Source: Patescibacteria group bacterium
GTDB lineage: Bacteria; Patescibacteriota; Patescibacteriia; Patescibacteriales; UBA12465
Direction: 5' to 3'
Assembly (NCBI GenBank): GCA_022710685.1
Contig: JAKLGM010000007.1
Location: forward strand, 1 to 41,398
DNA: 41,398 bases
Below, piece by piece: positions 32,153 through 41,061 of this stretch. Under the pieces are notes generated by a model, which was not told where the DNA came from, did not search any database, and was given only the letters and a program-made list of their open reading frames with translations. The stretch's first letter is position 1. Every line of letters starts with the position of its first letter. The position numbers and the translations under genes are program-made.

Positions 32153-32362
32153 ATGAAAAAAGAAAAATATAGCATTGGTGAAATTATTAAAAAATTAAGA
32201 TTAGAAAGAGAAATGTCTCAAGACGCTTTGTCTAAAAAGGCTGATTTAGCATTTTACACAATTTCAAAAATAGAAGCAGGTTCTACGCCAAACCCAACTA
32301 TAGATACAGTTAAAAAAATAGCTGATGCTCTTGGCGTTTCAATTGATTACTTAATTAAATAG
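32153..32362 (+). CDS. Xre-family repressor, control protein of the RM operon
   Basis: The 69-aa product is a single HTH: MSQDALSKKADLAFYTISKIEAGSTPNPTIDTVKKIADALGVS. It lies 4 nt before mod and is preceded by two inverted repeats over its own -10. This arrangement matches controller (C) proteins, which time the expression of methyltransferase and endonuclease after entry into a new cell. The leader is about 4 nt. Confidence 0.88.
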   Translation: MKKEKYSIGEIIKKLRLEREMSQDALSKKADLAFYTISKIEAGSTPNPTIDTVKKIADALGVSIDYLIK

Positions 32363-32366
32363 AATT

Positions 32367-34238
32367 ATGGCTAAAAAAGATTATGCTAAATGGGATCGAT
32401 ACGAATTAATAAAAGAAATTGAACAACTTCGTAAACGAAAAAAATACGGACTCGTTTGGGAAGATAAACCGGAAAATGTAGTTGAGCAATGCAAGACAGA
32501 GCTGCCAGTTTTGCAAGAGATAAAAAGCAAAGAGATAACTACCGACTCTAATAAACCGGTTAATTTATTAATTGAGGGTGACAACTATCACGCCCTTTCA
32601 GTTTTAAACTATACTCACAAGGGTAAAATTGATGTAATTTACATCGATCCACCTTATAATACAGGGGCTAAAGACTGGAAATATAATAATGATTATGTTG
32701 ACGGAGAGGATCCATATAGACATACTAAATGGATTTCTTTTATGAGCCATCGTTTAAATATAGCAAAAAATCTACTTAGTGCTGATGGAATTATTTGTAT
32801 AACAATAGATGATTATGAAATGCCTCGCCTTTGGTTATTAGCGGAGGAAATATTTGGCGAGTTTAATCATCTAGGAACTGTCGCAATAAGGAATAATCCT
32901 AAAGGAAGGATGACAAAGCGGAAAGTGTCATTAGTACATGAATATGCAGTTTTTTTTGGCAAATCACCGAATTCATTTATTAAAAAATTAAGTGTTGACC
33001 CGTCAGAAAAAACGCATAATTACAAACAAGATGAGAACGGGAGTTGGTATTTGCCAGTTAATTTAAGAAAGCAGGGTGTTGATAGTAATGCAGTTAATAA
33101 AAAGGGTAAGTTGTCAGATAGGTATTATCCAATTTATTTAGATAAAAAAACTGGCAGAATAAGTTCAACTAAAAAATTAGATATTGAAATCCTCCCAATT
33201 GATAGTCGTGGCGAAAAAAGAATTTGGAGGCGATCAAAGGACGTAATTAATCAGATGTATGAAAGTGGCGATCTTATCGTTAAACATACAAATAATGATT
33301 ATCAAATATACTTTAAATTTAGAGGTGGTTTAGATGGAAAAATGACACAATCTTTATGGATTGAACCTGAATTTTCAGCAAGTGACTATGGCACAAAAAT
33401 TTTAGACAATATTCTAGGGGAACGGGAATTGTTTCAATATCCAAAAGCTCCAGCTGCAGTCGTACAAGCCATCCAGGCAATGAGCAATAAAAAAGATTGT
33501 ATAGTCTTAGATTTTTTTGCAGGGTCAGGTACAACCGGTCAAGCTGTTTTAGAATTAAATAAAATAGATAAAGGCAGTAGAAGGTTTATAATTTGTACAA
33601 ATAACGAGAACAATATCGCAGAAGAAATTACACATACAAGATTAAAAAATGTAATTAATGGTTATAAATTTTCTGGACAAGATAAATATATTATATTTGA
33701 ACAAAAACTCAGTGAAAAGATTTTAGAGGATATTGATGTTATTTTAAGCGATTTGGAAAAAGTAAAAAATGAAAATAAGGCAAATTATGATAAGCTGGAG
33801 ATAAAAATAGAAGATAGCGTGTTGCGATTATATGGTCTAAAAAAATCTAATGGTAAAAAAGAGGGTCTAGGTGGAAATCTAAAATATTTTAGAACTTCCT
33901 TTGTTCCAGCTGAGCCTACAGATAAAAATAAGATTGCTCTAACTGAAAAAGTTACAGAAATGCTTTGCATAAAAGAAGATACTTTTGATGAAGTAAAGTC
34001 AACTAAACAGTATAAGATTTTTAGGAATAAAAAGCGGTATACTGCTATTATCTTTGATCATCAAGTAATAGACGATTTTAAAAAGGAAATCGTTAAGATA
34101 GATGGTAAGTTTAGCCTTTATATTTTTTCGCTTGGTGATGATACTTTTGAGGAAGAGTTTGAAGATATAAAGAAAAAAATAAAATTATCACCAATACCAG
34201 AGGCAATACTTCGGGTATATCGCAGAATATTTAAATAA
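32367..34238 (+). CDS. mod: Type III restriction-modification methyltransferase (Mod)
   Basis: The 623-aa product is an adenine-specific (N6) beta-class methyltransferase: catalytic DPPYN (94-98) comes before the AdoMet motif LDFFAGSGTTGQAV (about 380-393), the order expected for the beta class. The N-terminal region EGDNYHALSVLNYTHKGKIDVIYI and TDDYEMPRL-like segments match Mod proteins. The target-recognition domain lies between about 150 and 340. It methylates one strand of an asymmetric site and guides Res. Starts 4 nt after the repressor and 12 nt before res. Confidence 0.93.
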   Translation: MAKKDYAKWDRYELIKEIEQLRKRKKYGLVWEDKPENVVEQCKTELPVLQEIKSKEITTDSNKPVNLLIEGDNYHALSVLNYTHKGKIDVIYIDPPYNTGAKDWKYNNDYVDGEDPYRHTKWISFMSHRLNIAKNLLSADGIICITIDDYEMPRLWLLAEEIFGEFNHLGTVAIRNNPKGRMTKRKVSLVHEYAVFFGKSPNSFIKKLSVDPSEKTHNYKQDENGSWYLPVNLRKQGVDSNAVNKKGKLSDRYYPIYLDKKTGRISSTKKLDIEILPIDSRGEKRIWRRSKDVINQMYESGDLIVKHTNNDYQIYFKFRGGLDGKMTQSLWIEPEFSASDYGTKILDNILGERELFQYPKAPAAVVQAIQAMSNKKDCIVLDFFAGSGTTGQAVLELNKIDKGSRRFIICTNNENNIAEEITHTRLKNVINGYKFSGQDKYIIFEQKLSEKILEDIDVILSDLEKVKNENKANYDKLEIKIEDSVLRLYGLKKSNGKKEGLGGNLKYFRTSFVPAEPTDKNKIALTEKVTEMLCIKEDTFDEVKSTKQYKIFRNKKRYTAIIFDHQVIDDFKKEIVKIDGKFSLYIFSLGDDTFEEEFEDIKKKIKLSPIPEAILRVYRRIFK

Positions 34239-34250
34239 AAGGGAAAAAAT

Positions 34251-36464
34251 ATGCAATTAAAAGACTATCAAAACGTAGCTGTTAGAAAACTTCTCACAAG
34301 AAGTAAGGAATTATTAATCCAAGGTGGCAATAAGAAAGTTATTTTTAAAGCACCAACTGGTTCCGGCAAAACTATAATGACGGCAGAATTTTTAAAACAA
34401 CTGATCAATGACAGAGAAATTAAAGAACCTCTCTCATTTATTTGGACCGCTCCAAGAAAATTACATACGCAAAGTAAGGAGAAATTGGAAAAATATTATG
34501 AAGATACAAGAGCTTTGGAGTGTTCAAATTTTGAAGATTTAACAGATAAACTAATAAATGAAAATGAAATTTTGTTTTTAAATTGGGAAAGTATAAATAA
34601 AAAAGATAAAAACACAATAGTTAAAGAAAACGAAAAAGAATTTTATCTTAGTAAAATTGTTGAAAATACCAAAGAAGATGGGCGAGAAATCATTTTAATT
34701 ATTGATGAAAGTCATCACCATGCAACGAGTGAAATTTCACAAGATCTAATTTCTGATATTGCTCCCAGGCTTACAATTGAGGTTTCTGCCACACCTATTA
34801 TTTCTAGTCCAGACGAGATTGTTTCCGTGCCATTGGAAGATGTAAAGTTGGAAGGCATGATCAAAAAATCTGTTATTCTTAACCAAAATTTTAAAAATGT
34901 TTTGTCTGGAGACAGTTTAAAAACAACTCTTGCTGATGGGACGGATGCCATGGTATTGGAAGAAGGTATAAAAAAAAGAGCGGAAATTGCAAAAGCATAC
35001 AAAGACGCCGGGATTGATATAAATCCACTTTTACTGATTCAATTGCCTGACAGAAAAACACAAGCAGAGGATCAAGTTAAAAATGATGTTGAGCGTATTT
35101 TGAAAGATAAATATGGAATGACTACAGAGAATGGCAGACTAGCTATTTATCTATCAGAAGAAAAAGAGAACTTAAATAATATTGCAAAAAATAACCACGA
35201 AACTGAAGTTTTAATTTTTAAACAAGCAATCGCTTTAGGTTGGGACTGCCCTCGCGCTCAAGTTTTAGTTTTATTTAGAGACTGGAAAAGTCTCGCATTT
35301 TCGGTTCAAACAGTTGGCAGAATTATGCGTATGCCAGAACCTGATAATGGGCACTATAAACAGGAGATTTTAAATCATGGTTTTGTGTTTACTAACCTGG
35401 CTGATATTGAGATAAGGGAAGATGTTGCGAGAAATTATGTAACGATTTATACCAGCAAAAGAATTGAAAATTATCAGCCAATTAAACTTGAATCGGTGTA
35501 TCGTTTGCGACAAAGAGAAAAAACTCGTTTAAGTCCGAAGTTTCTTAATATTTTTTTAGATGAGGCTGTAAGATATGATCTAGAAAAGAAGATTGAAACT
35601 AAAGGACAAAAAATTGAACTATCTTTAATTTCTGACTATGAAGCAGATGGAGTTGATAAATTAACAAATGCAGAAATTAAGGGTGAGGCAAAGATTAATA
35701 CTGAAAATGAAACAGATTTACAAAAACTTTATGATTTCTTTGTAAAAAATAATCTCTCACCTTTTTATCCGGAAGATCGTTCAATCGGTAGAATGAAAGA
35801 AGCAATTTATTATTTTTTTAGAATGCGTTTTGATATGGAATACACAAATCGCTTTACTGAGATTATAAATATTGTACTAAGCTCTAAAAACAGCCAACAT
35901 TTTTGTAATGTTATTGATATTGCAAAGGAAAAATACATTACCGAAACTCAAAAACGAGAAGATGAATTGAAAGAAACAGCCGATTGGGAATTACCAGAAA
36001 TTTTGAATTATGGCGGGAATTTTACAGAATTTAAAGTTAAATTTTCAGCGTTAAAACCTTTTTATTACGACAATAAATGGAAAACGGAGGAATCATTTAT
36101 TAAATTTCTTGAAAAATCTAGTCAAATTGAATGGTGGTTTAAGAATGGCGATAGAGATGCTACATTTTTTGCCTTGCCCTATGTTGAAAATAATGAAAGG
36201 AAACCATTCTATGTTGATTTTATTGTGAAATATAAAAATGGTAAAATAGGTTTGTTCGATACGAAAAGCGGAAACACTATTAAAGATGCACGAGAAAAGA
36301 GTGATGGTTTACAAGAATATTTGAAAAAACATAAAAATCTTATAGGTGGGATCGTGACAAATACAAATTCTAAAGATTTTTCTGGTCGTTGGGTGTTTTA
36401 TAAAGGACGAGGAGACAGTCTTTATCCCGACGATTTCTCTAATTGGGAATTGTTAGAAATATAA
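34251..36464 (+). CDS. res: Type III restriction endonuclease (Res)
   Basis: The 737-aa product has an SF2 helicase core: Walker A APTGSGKT (34-41), the Walker B form DESH (about 152-155), SATPI (motif III), and ALGWDCPRAQVLVLFRDWKSLAFSVQTVGRIMRMPEP (motifs V and VI). The C-terminal nuclease is visible as D-FIVKYKNGKIGLF-DTK (about 656-672), a PD-(D/E)xK site. It cuts DNA after ATP-dependent translocation between two head-to-head sites. Intact, so the RM system is likely functional. Confidence 0.92.
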   Translation: MQLKDYQNVAVRKLLTRSKELLIQGGNKKVIFKAPTGSGKTIMTAEFLKQLINDREIKEPLSFIWTAPRKLHTQSKEKLEKYYEDTRALECSNFEDLTDKLINENEILFLNWESINKKDKNTIVKENEKEFYLSKIVENTKEDGREIILIIDESHHHATSEISQDLISDIAPRLTIEVSATPIISSPDEIVSVPLEDVKLEGMIKKSVILNQNFKNVLSGDSLKTTLADGTDAMVLEEGIKKRAEIAKAYKDAGIDINPLLLIQLPDRKTQAEDQVKNDVERILKDKYGMTTENGRLAIYLSEEKENLNNIAKNNHETEVLIFKQAIALGWDCPRAQVLVLFRDWKSLAFSVQTVGRIMRMPEPDNGHYKQEILNHGFVFTNLADIEIREDVARNYVTIYTSKRIENYQPIKLESVYRLRQREKTRLSPKFLNIFLDEAVRYDLEKKIETKGQKIELSLISDYEADGVDKLTNAEIKGEAKINTENETDLQKLYDFFVKNNLSPFYPEDRSIGRMKEAIYYFFRMRFDMEYTNRFTEIINIVLSSKNSQHFCNVIDIAKEKYITETQKREDELKETADWELPEILNYGGNFTEFKVKFSALKPFYYDNKWKTEESFIKFLEKSSQIEWWFKNGDRDATFFALPYVENNERKPFYVDFIVKYKNGKIGLFDTKSGNTIKDAREKSDGLQEYLKKHKNLIGGIVTNTNSKDFSGRWVFYKGRGDSLYPDDFSNWELLEI

Positions 36465-36520
36465 TAATGATAATAAGATATATTGCGGCTTAGAGTACCT
36501 TCGTTCAGAAAAATAAAAAA

Positions 36521-36895
36521 ATGGATGCCAATTTTAATCTACAATCAATATTAGACCAATTTATCCGAACAGCAGTTTCGGATTTTTGGTCTTTAGCCAA
36601 ACAGATATTTTTCATGTATTGGCCGTATATTATTGGATTTTTTGTTATCGTTATAGCTGGTGTGATATTACAGATATTTATGCTTAAAAGCGGTGGACGT
36701 AGTAAATTGTCCGCTGGGTTTAATAGTATGGTGGGGAGTTTAACCTACTCTTTGTTTTGTCTAATATATTTCAGTATCTGTTATTGGATATTTGGTACGC
36801 AGGTTGTAGATGATGTCTGGTTTGCCGTTATAGGGGCTATTTCATTTCCATCCACGGGTTGGTTTTTAAGAGCTATTGGATTTTGGTATTACTGA
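36521..36895 (+). CDS. Small membrane protein of the RM island, unknown function
   Basis: The 124-aa product has a soluble N-terminal stretch of about 25 residues, a TM segment (about 32-54) and a longer hydrophobic region (about 69-120) that could form two more. No conserved motif recognised. It is first of three small + strand genes after res; the next gene starts directly after its stop. It may belong to the defence cargo, but no assignment is possible. Confidence 0.62.
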   Translation: MDANFNLQSILDQFIRTAVSDFWSLAKQIFFMYWPYIIGFFVIVIAGVILQIFMLKSGGRSKLSAGFNSMVGSLTYSLFCLIYFSICYWIFGTQVVDDVWFAVIGAISFPSTGWFLRAIGFWYY

Positions 36896-36896
36896 T

Positions 36897-37082
36897 ATGA
36901 GTAAAGAATCATTAGAATTTCATATTAAGTCGGATGACTATTTTGGTACATTGGCAACTGTTTTAGATTTAATAAAACAACAAATTTTTGGTGATAAGAA
37001 GAATAAGCTGAAGAGTGCTATTGAATCAAAAGTATTAGAGTTAATGTATCTCCAGAATAATTATCGGATAGTAAAAAAATAA
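36897..37082 (+). CDS. Small soluble protein of the RM island, unknown function
   Basis: ATG at 36897 chosen over an upstream TTG at 36876, because it is 1 nt after the preceding stop. The 61-aa product (MSKESLEFHIKSDDYFGTLA...) is helical, with acidic and basic faces and a C-terminal KK. No motif recognised. Confidence 0.6.
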   Translation: MSKESLEFHIKSDDYFGTLATVLDLIKQQIFGDKKNKLKSAIESKVLELMYLQNNYRIVKK

Positions 37083-37092
37083 ATGGAGAGAA

Positions 37093-37758
37093 ATGAATTT
37101 AGAAAAAGCTATCATAAACATCAATCGCTCTTTAATCAAAAAACAACCAATTTCATTTAACCCAGTCTGGATAAAATATCGCTGCAAAGTATCTTATATA
37201 TTCATAATAAAAAATATTAAAAATGAATTTAATGATCCAGATTGGGATTACGTTGTTTCTCGGTTAGAAAGGTGCAATCAGAAACTTTGGCTAAAGACAG
37301 GAAGAAGAAATAAAAAAGATACACCGATATATAGTGACAAAGATGAATTAGATGTAATTTTAAAAAAGTATAATAGTAAATTATATACATTTCTGGCATG
37401 CCAAAATAAAGATGATAAATGTATATGTGACTGGATTAGTATTAGGCTGGTACGTATCGCTCAAAAAGGCAATTTATTGGCGAAAGATAAGATTATTATT
37501 CTGTTAAAATATCTTGTTGATCAATGGATTGAATATGATCGTAGCTTATTTGGCTGGAAGGGTTATAATGAATTAGTTATTGAGCATATAGAGGCTTGTA
37601 TCCGCCGTTTCCGTTATGCGGGGTCATTTCTAGGATATCTCTATAGAACGCTTGAATATTCTGGCAGAGGATTAGTTCCGTTAGAAAAGTTTTCTTTAGA
37701 TGATATATCAAATGTTTCAGGAAAAAGGATAATCGATATTTTTATAAAAAATAGTTAG
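37093..37758 (+). CDS. Unknown 221-aa helical protein
   Basis: Begins after a GGAG ribosome binding site (37084-37087), unusual in this window. The product is basic and helical: WIKYRCKVSYIFIIKNI, CQNKDDKCICDWISIRLVRIAQKGNLLAKDKIIILLKYLVDQWIEYDRS, HIEACIRRFRYAGSFLGYLYRTLEYSGRGL. The R-Y/aromatic-G-x-F-x2-Y pattern after two long helices is faintly like the core of sigma-factor region 2, but no promoter-binding residues can be placed, so function is open. Convergent with the recombinase gene, with only 7 nt between them. Confidence 0.6.
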   Translation: MNLEKAIININRSLIKKQPISFNPVWIKYRCKVSYIFIIKNIKNEFNDPDWDYVVSRLERCNQKLWLKTGRRNKKDTPIYSDKDELDVILKKYNSKLYTFLACQNKDDKCICDWISIRLVRIAQKGNLLAKDKIIILLKYLVDQWIEYDRSLFGWKGYNELVIEHIEACIRRFRYAGSFLGYLYRTLEYSGRGLVPLEKFSLDDISNVSGKRIIDIFIKNS

Positions 37759-37765
37759 AATTATT

Positions 37766-39049
37766 TTATCTAATTTCAACAATTTTATTCTTTAACAAAA
37801 TCTCCCCATTTAAACAAGTAAGTAATTCTCGCTTTTCTTGATCATCACCCTCTTTTAATAAAAATTTAATGTAGTTTTTAACATCGACGTCGCTGACGTC
37901 GATGTTTTGGTTTTTGCCAGTTGCCATCATTTGAAATTTTTTAAATCTTTTAATCTCTCCCTCAATCTTACTTTGAACAGACAATTTTTTAAAATCTAAT
38001 TTATCAATCTGTTTTTGTAATTGTTTAATTAAATCTTCCTCACTGATATAGCCTGATTTACAATTTTTATCTTTCGCTTTGGTGCAACCATAATAAATAT
38101 GACGGTTATAGCCGCCATTTTTTAATTTCTTAAATTTTTCGGTCGCTGATATTCCTGAACCGCATAAACCGCAGGTCATTATTTTAGTAAAGGCGAATTC
38201 AATATTTTCTCGTCTAACCAATTGGGAATTCTTCATTTGATCTTGAACTAAATCAAATAATTCCTTAGTTATCAGTGGTTCATGTTTTCCTTGATACCAA
38301 TTGCCACTGCCTCGTGGATATTCAAATGGGCCATAATAGAAGGTATTTTCTAATAGGCGGTAAATATTACCTAAACTCAAATGCTTTTTCCCTAGTGCCG
38401 TTCTAAAATTTAAGTCAAATCTTAACCAGTTGTATAGTTTTCTGCCAGACCATTTTTCATAAGCGACTTTTTCAAACATCTGTCTGATAACATGGCCTCT
38501 GTCAGGATCGATTAAACATTGTCCTTTGTGGTCAACTTGTTTTTCTTTGAAGTATCCTGTCGGCGGGCAAGTCGGCCATAAACCTTTTTCACATCTGGCT
38601 CTTAAACCCCTTTTTACGTTTATACCTCTGTTGTCATTTTCCAGTTTGGCTTGAGAGCATAAAATCATAAGTAAAAACTTTTCGTTTGGGGAATTGCTAA
38701 ATGTTTGACCGAAGGTGCGAATACTCATTAATTTTTTCTCATCCATTAAATCAACTAATGATCCTAAGTCGCCAGCATTTCTTGAAAGCCTATCAGGTGC
38801 CCAGGTTAAAATGGCGTTAAATTTTTCTTCGGCTATGTCTTTTAATAATTCCTTAAAGATAGGGCGATTGCCAGAATCTTTAGCAGACTTTGATTCTCGT
38901 CTAATATCGACGATTTCTAAATTTTCCCGCTCAGCGATTTGAAGCATTTCCTTAACCTGTGAATCAATTGATTGAACTTGTCGTTCGTCTGATTCAGTAC
39001 TTTTTCTAGCGTAAAGGCAATACTTTAGCTCAGTTTCTAATGGAGGCAT
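37766..39049 (-). CDS. Large serine recombinase (site-specific integrase)
   Basis: The 427-aa product has an N-terminal resolvase domain with YARKSTE (catalytic Ser17) and TWAPDRLSRNAGDLGSLVD (86-100, with the conserved DRLSR arginines), then a Recombinase domain (WPTCPPTGYFKEK, RHVIRQMFEKVAYEKWSGRKLYNWL), a four-cysteine zinc ribbon (CGLCG ... YYGCTKAKDKNCKSG), and a terminal coiled-coil-like basic stretch. It catalyses integration and excision of the element. Its start codon lies in the left arm of a 10-bp inverted repeat and a perfect GC-rich hairpin is inside its 3' coding part. Confidence 0.93.
   Translation of the reverse strand: MPPLETELKYCLYARKSTESDERQVQSIDSQVKEMLQIAERENLEIVDIRRESKSAKDSGNRPIFKELLKDIAEEKFNAILTWAPDRLSRNAGDLGSLVDLMDEKKLMSIRTFGQTFSNSPNEKFLLMILCSQAKLENDNRGINVKRGLRARCEKGLWPTCPPTGYFKEKQVDHKGQCLIDPDRGHVIRQMFEKVAYEKWSGRKLYNWLRFDLNFRTALGKKHLSLGNIYRLLENTFYYGPFEYPRGSGNWYQGKHEPLITKELFDLVQDQMKNSQLVRRENIEFAFTKIMTCGLCGSGISATEKFKKLKNGGYNRHIYYGCTKAKDKNCKSGYISEEDLIKQLQKQIDKLDFKKLSVQSKIEGEIKRFKKFQMMATGKNQNIDVSDVDVKNYIKFLLKEGDDQEKRELLTCLNGEILLKNKIVEIR
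37880..37906 (+). repeat. Perfect 12-bp hairpin inside the recombinase gene
   Basis: AACATCGACGTC (37880-37891) and GACGTCGATGTT (37895-37906) with a 3-nt loop, then TTTTGGTTTTT on the + strand. It may end transcripts of the + strand cargo operon that converges on the recombinase gene. Confidence 0.7.
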
Positions 39050-39092
39050 ATGATTTAATAGTTAATTATTAGTTAAATCTACGCCTCCATTA
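39038..39092. repeat. 10-bp inverted repeat flanking the recombinase start
   Basis: TAATGGAGGC (39038-39047) and GCCTCCATTA (39083-39092), perfect, 35 nt apart, with TAGTTAA repeated in the AT-rich interval. Read in the mRNA, it would fold the 5' leader on to codons 1-4, and could mask a GGAGG-like sequence. It may equally be a recombinase binding site. Confidence 0.65.
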
Positions 39093-39173
39093 ATGACACA
39101 CTTTTAAGCTTTTGTTAAGCAGCTAGCTGTTGGCAACTTGTCGATAACTTTCCTTGTAATATTAAAGGAAATA

Positions 39174-40646
39174 TTACCAATATATAGTATAAATTCTAGG
39201 TGGATTTGGGCGTTTATCCAACAAGCTGTGAGCTAAATTAACAAAAGCGTCAGCCAGGTCATCATGCTTTTCAACTCCAAAATGAACTATTTGTTGAATT
39301 AACTCTTCAGCTCCTTTTCTTGGAAATAGTATTTGTCCGTTTTTAATCATATTAGCAGTTAAGACAAGTCGGGTTCGTTTATCTTGGCTTCCTGGGTGTG
39401 TGGTCATAACATTATTAACCCCCTCAACTTTTAATTGTTGGGGAAGAGCTTTTTGATAAGCCACATCTTCCACAACCAATCTGACGAGATCATAATCTTT
39501 TTTATAACTTTCATACATCACTTTGCAGGTATCGATGGTTTCGGGGAAATTAAGACGTCTGTTGATTATCTTGGGTAAAATATAAATGTTATACCCTGTT
39601 TTAGTTTCAAATAGTAAGCCGGGAACCATAGCCGTATAATCAGCGACAGAACTTTGCGAAATAGCAGGATCAATGCCAATTCTAACTTCAAGATGTGATT
39701 TATATCCGCCATACATATTCATCCTTTCTGGAATTTCATCGTAATAATTAATCCACTCAGGATAAATAGCTTGATCATCACTGGGAACAATATTTAACAG
39801 ATATTCTTGTTGCCAAGTAATTTCATTTCCGACTTTTTTTCGCTCTGCTTCAATATCTTTATCGGTTGGATATTTGCCAGGCCATAAGCAAATACCTTTT
39901 TTATTGATTAAGGGGTAGAAAAGGAAATTGCCATCAATAATTTCTTTTTCCTTTTCTTCTTTTAATCTCATAAGCAAAGAATCTTCATGTAAGAGGTTGC
40001 CCACTATAACCAATCTTGTGTCCTTATCACCAGCAGGGATTACTTCGCCTTTAAGCCATTGATAGGTTTTATTGCGACCATCTCTGGTTTTGGTTGAGCT
40101 GATATCTTCGACGTCATCGCAGATTATTAAATCTGGTCGATTTTCGTAATGCCTAATACCTCTGATACTTTGATCAACAGAAGCGACGGTAATTCTAGCA
40201 TCGGTATTTGAGAAAACGATTGATTGGGCACCCCATTCATCGCTATTTTCCCTAAACGGACCAAGGTCTTTTTTAAGCAAGTCATTATCTTCTAATTCTC
40301 GACGTAAATTCATCATATGCTGTTTAGCTTGAGCTTGAGTTTGGCAGAAGATAACAACGAATTTCTTTTGCTGTTTACCAAGAATTGCCCAGATTGGATA
40401 AGCGGCGGTAATAATAGTTGATTTGCCTGAGCCTCTAAATGCCACCACAAACAGATTTTCTTTGTGGCTGGATTCAATTAAAGAAATTATGTTTTTCTGA
40501 AAATCTGCCGTTTCATACTTAACATAATGAGCGTAATAAAAGTGGAAGAAATAGGAAAAACTTTCTCTAGTTATCGCCGTTCTTATCTTCTTGTCTTGGG
40601 TCATCTGCTCCACCATTTCCTGGGGAATCATTTTGTTTACCATCAT
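39174..40646 (-). CDS. terL: Phage terminase large subunit (TerL)
   Basis: The 490-aa product has the packaging ATPase with FRGSGKST (70-77, Walker A), LIICDDVED (173-181, Walker B plus catalytic acid), and a C-terminal RNase H-like nuclease with RIGIDPAIS and the terminal KHDDLADAFVNLAHSL. It drives DNA into capsids and cuts concatemers. Other ATGs downstream (for example MTQDKK) are possible starts. It overlaps terS by up to 80 nt, as often in phages. Confidence 0.93.
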   Translation of the reverse strand: MMVNKMIPQEMVEQMTQDKKIRTAITRESFSYFFHFYYAHYVKYETADFQKNIISLIESSHKENLFVVAFRGSGKSTIITAAYPIWAILGKQQKKFVVIFCQTQAQAKQHMMNLRRELEDNDLLKKDLGPFRENSDEWGAQSIVFSNTDARITVASVDQSIRGIRHYENRPDLIICDDVEDISSTKTRDGRNKTYQWLKGEVIPAGDKDTRLVIVGNLLHEDSLLMRLKEEKEKEIIDGNFLFYPLINKKGICLWPGKYPTDKDIEAERKKVGNEITWQQEYLLNIVPSDDQAIYPEWINYYDEIPERMNMYGGYKSHLEVRIGIDPAISQSSVADYTAMVPGLLFETKTGYNIYILPKIINRRLNFPETIDTCKVMYESYKKDYDLVRLVVEDVAYQKALPQQLKVEGVNNVMTTHPGSQDKRTRLVLTANMIKNGQILFPRKGAEELIQQIVHFGVEKHDDLADAFVNLAHSLLDKRPNPPRIYTIYW

Positions 40647-41061
40647 ATGTGTTTTTATTATTAATTATTAATTGCTCGTCGGCTGGCAATAGTTTAGCCA
40701 GTTTTAAAGCGTGTTTTACTACTTCTGCCTGAGCAGGAGTTAACTCGTCGGTATCTTCCGTTTTGGAAGTTACCTCAATCTTATCTTTAAACCTCGGATT
40801 ACGATGCCTAAGCCAAAAGCTGATTGCTGACCAATTTTTTTCTTTAATCATTGTTAAGAGTTGGCTTTCGCTCATATCATTTACTAGAGCTTCGCCTTCA
40901 GCCAAAGCTTCATCCATCACTTTGGAAAATTCTTTATCTTCTCGTTTCCAGCGATAAACGCTATTGCGAGATATACCTGATTTTTCACAAGCGACTAAAA
41001 CGATTGGTACTTTTTTAAGCTCATTAAAGAAAGCTTCTTGCAATCGGCTTTTCTTAGACAT
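40567..41061 (-). CDS. terS: Phage terminase small subunit (TerS)
   Basis: The 164-aa product has an N-terminal helix-turn-helix (VACEKSGISRNSVYRWKREDKEF), as used to bind the packaging site, a helical oligomerisation region (MDEALAEGEALVNDMSESQLLTMIKEKNWSAISFWLRHRNPRFKDK) and an acidic Gly/Asn/Asp-rich C-terminal tail that contacts TerL in related systems. It overlaps the methyltransferase gene by 8 nt and terL by about 80 nt. Confidence 0.85.
   Translation of the reverse strand: MSKKSRLQEAFFNELKKVPIVLVACEKSGISRNSVYRWKREDKEFSKVMDEALAEGEALVNDMSESQLLTMIKEKNWSAISFWLRHRNPRFKDKIEVTSKTEDTDELTPAQAEVVKHALKLAKLLPADEQLIINNKNTYDGKQNDSPGNGGADDPRQEDKNGDN

Noticed and set aside
37093-37758. Sigma-factor-like gene
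   Set aside because: Only a loose helix pattern with one aromatic motif; no region 4 and no recognisable promoter-contact residues.
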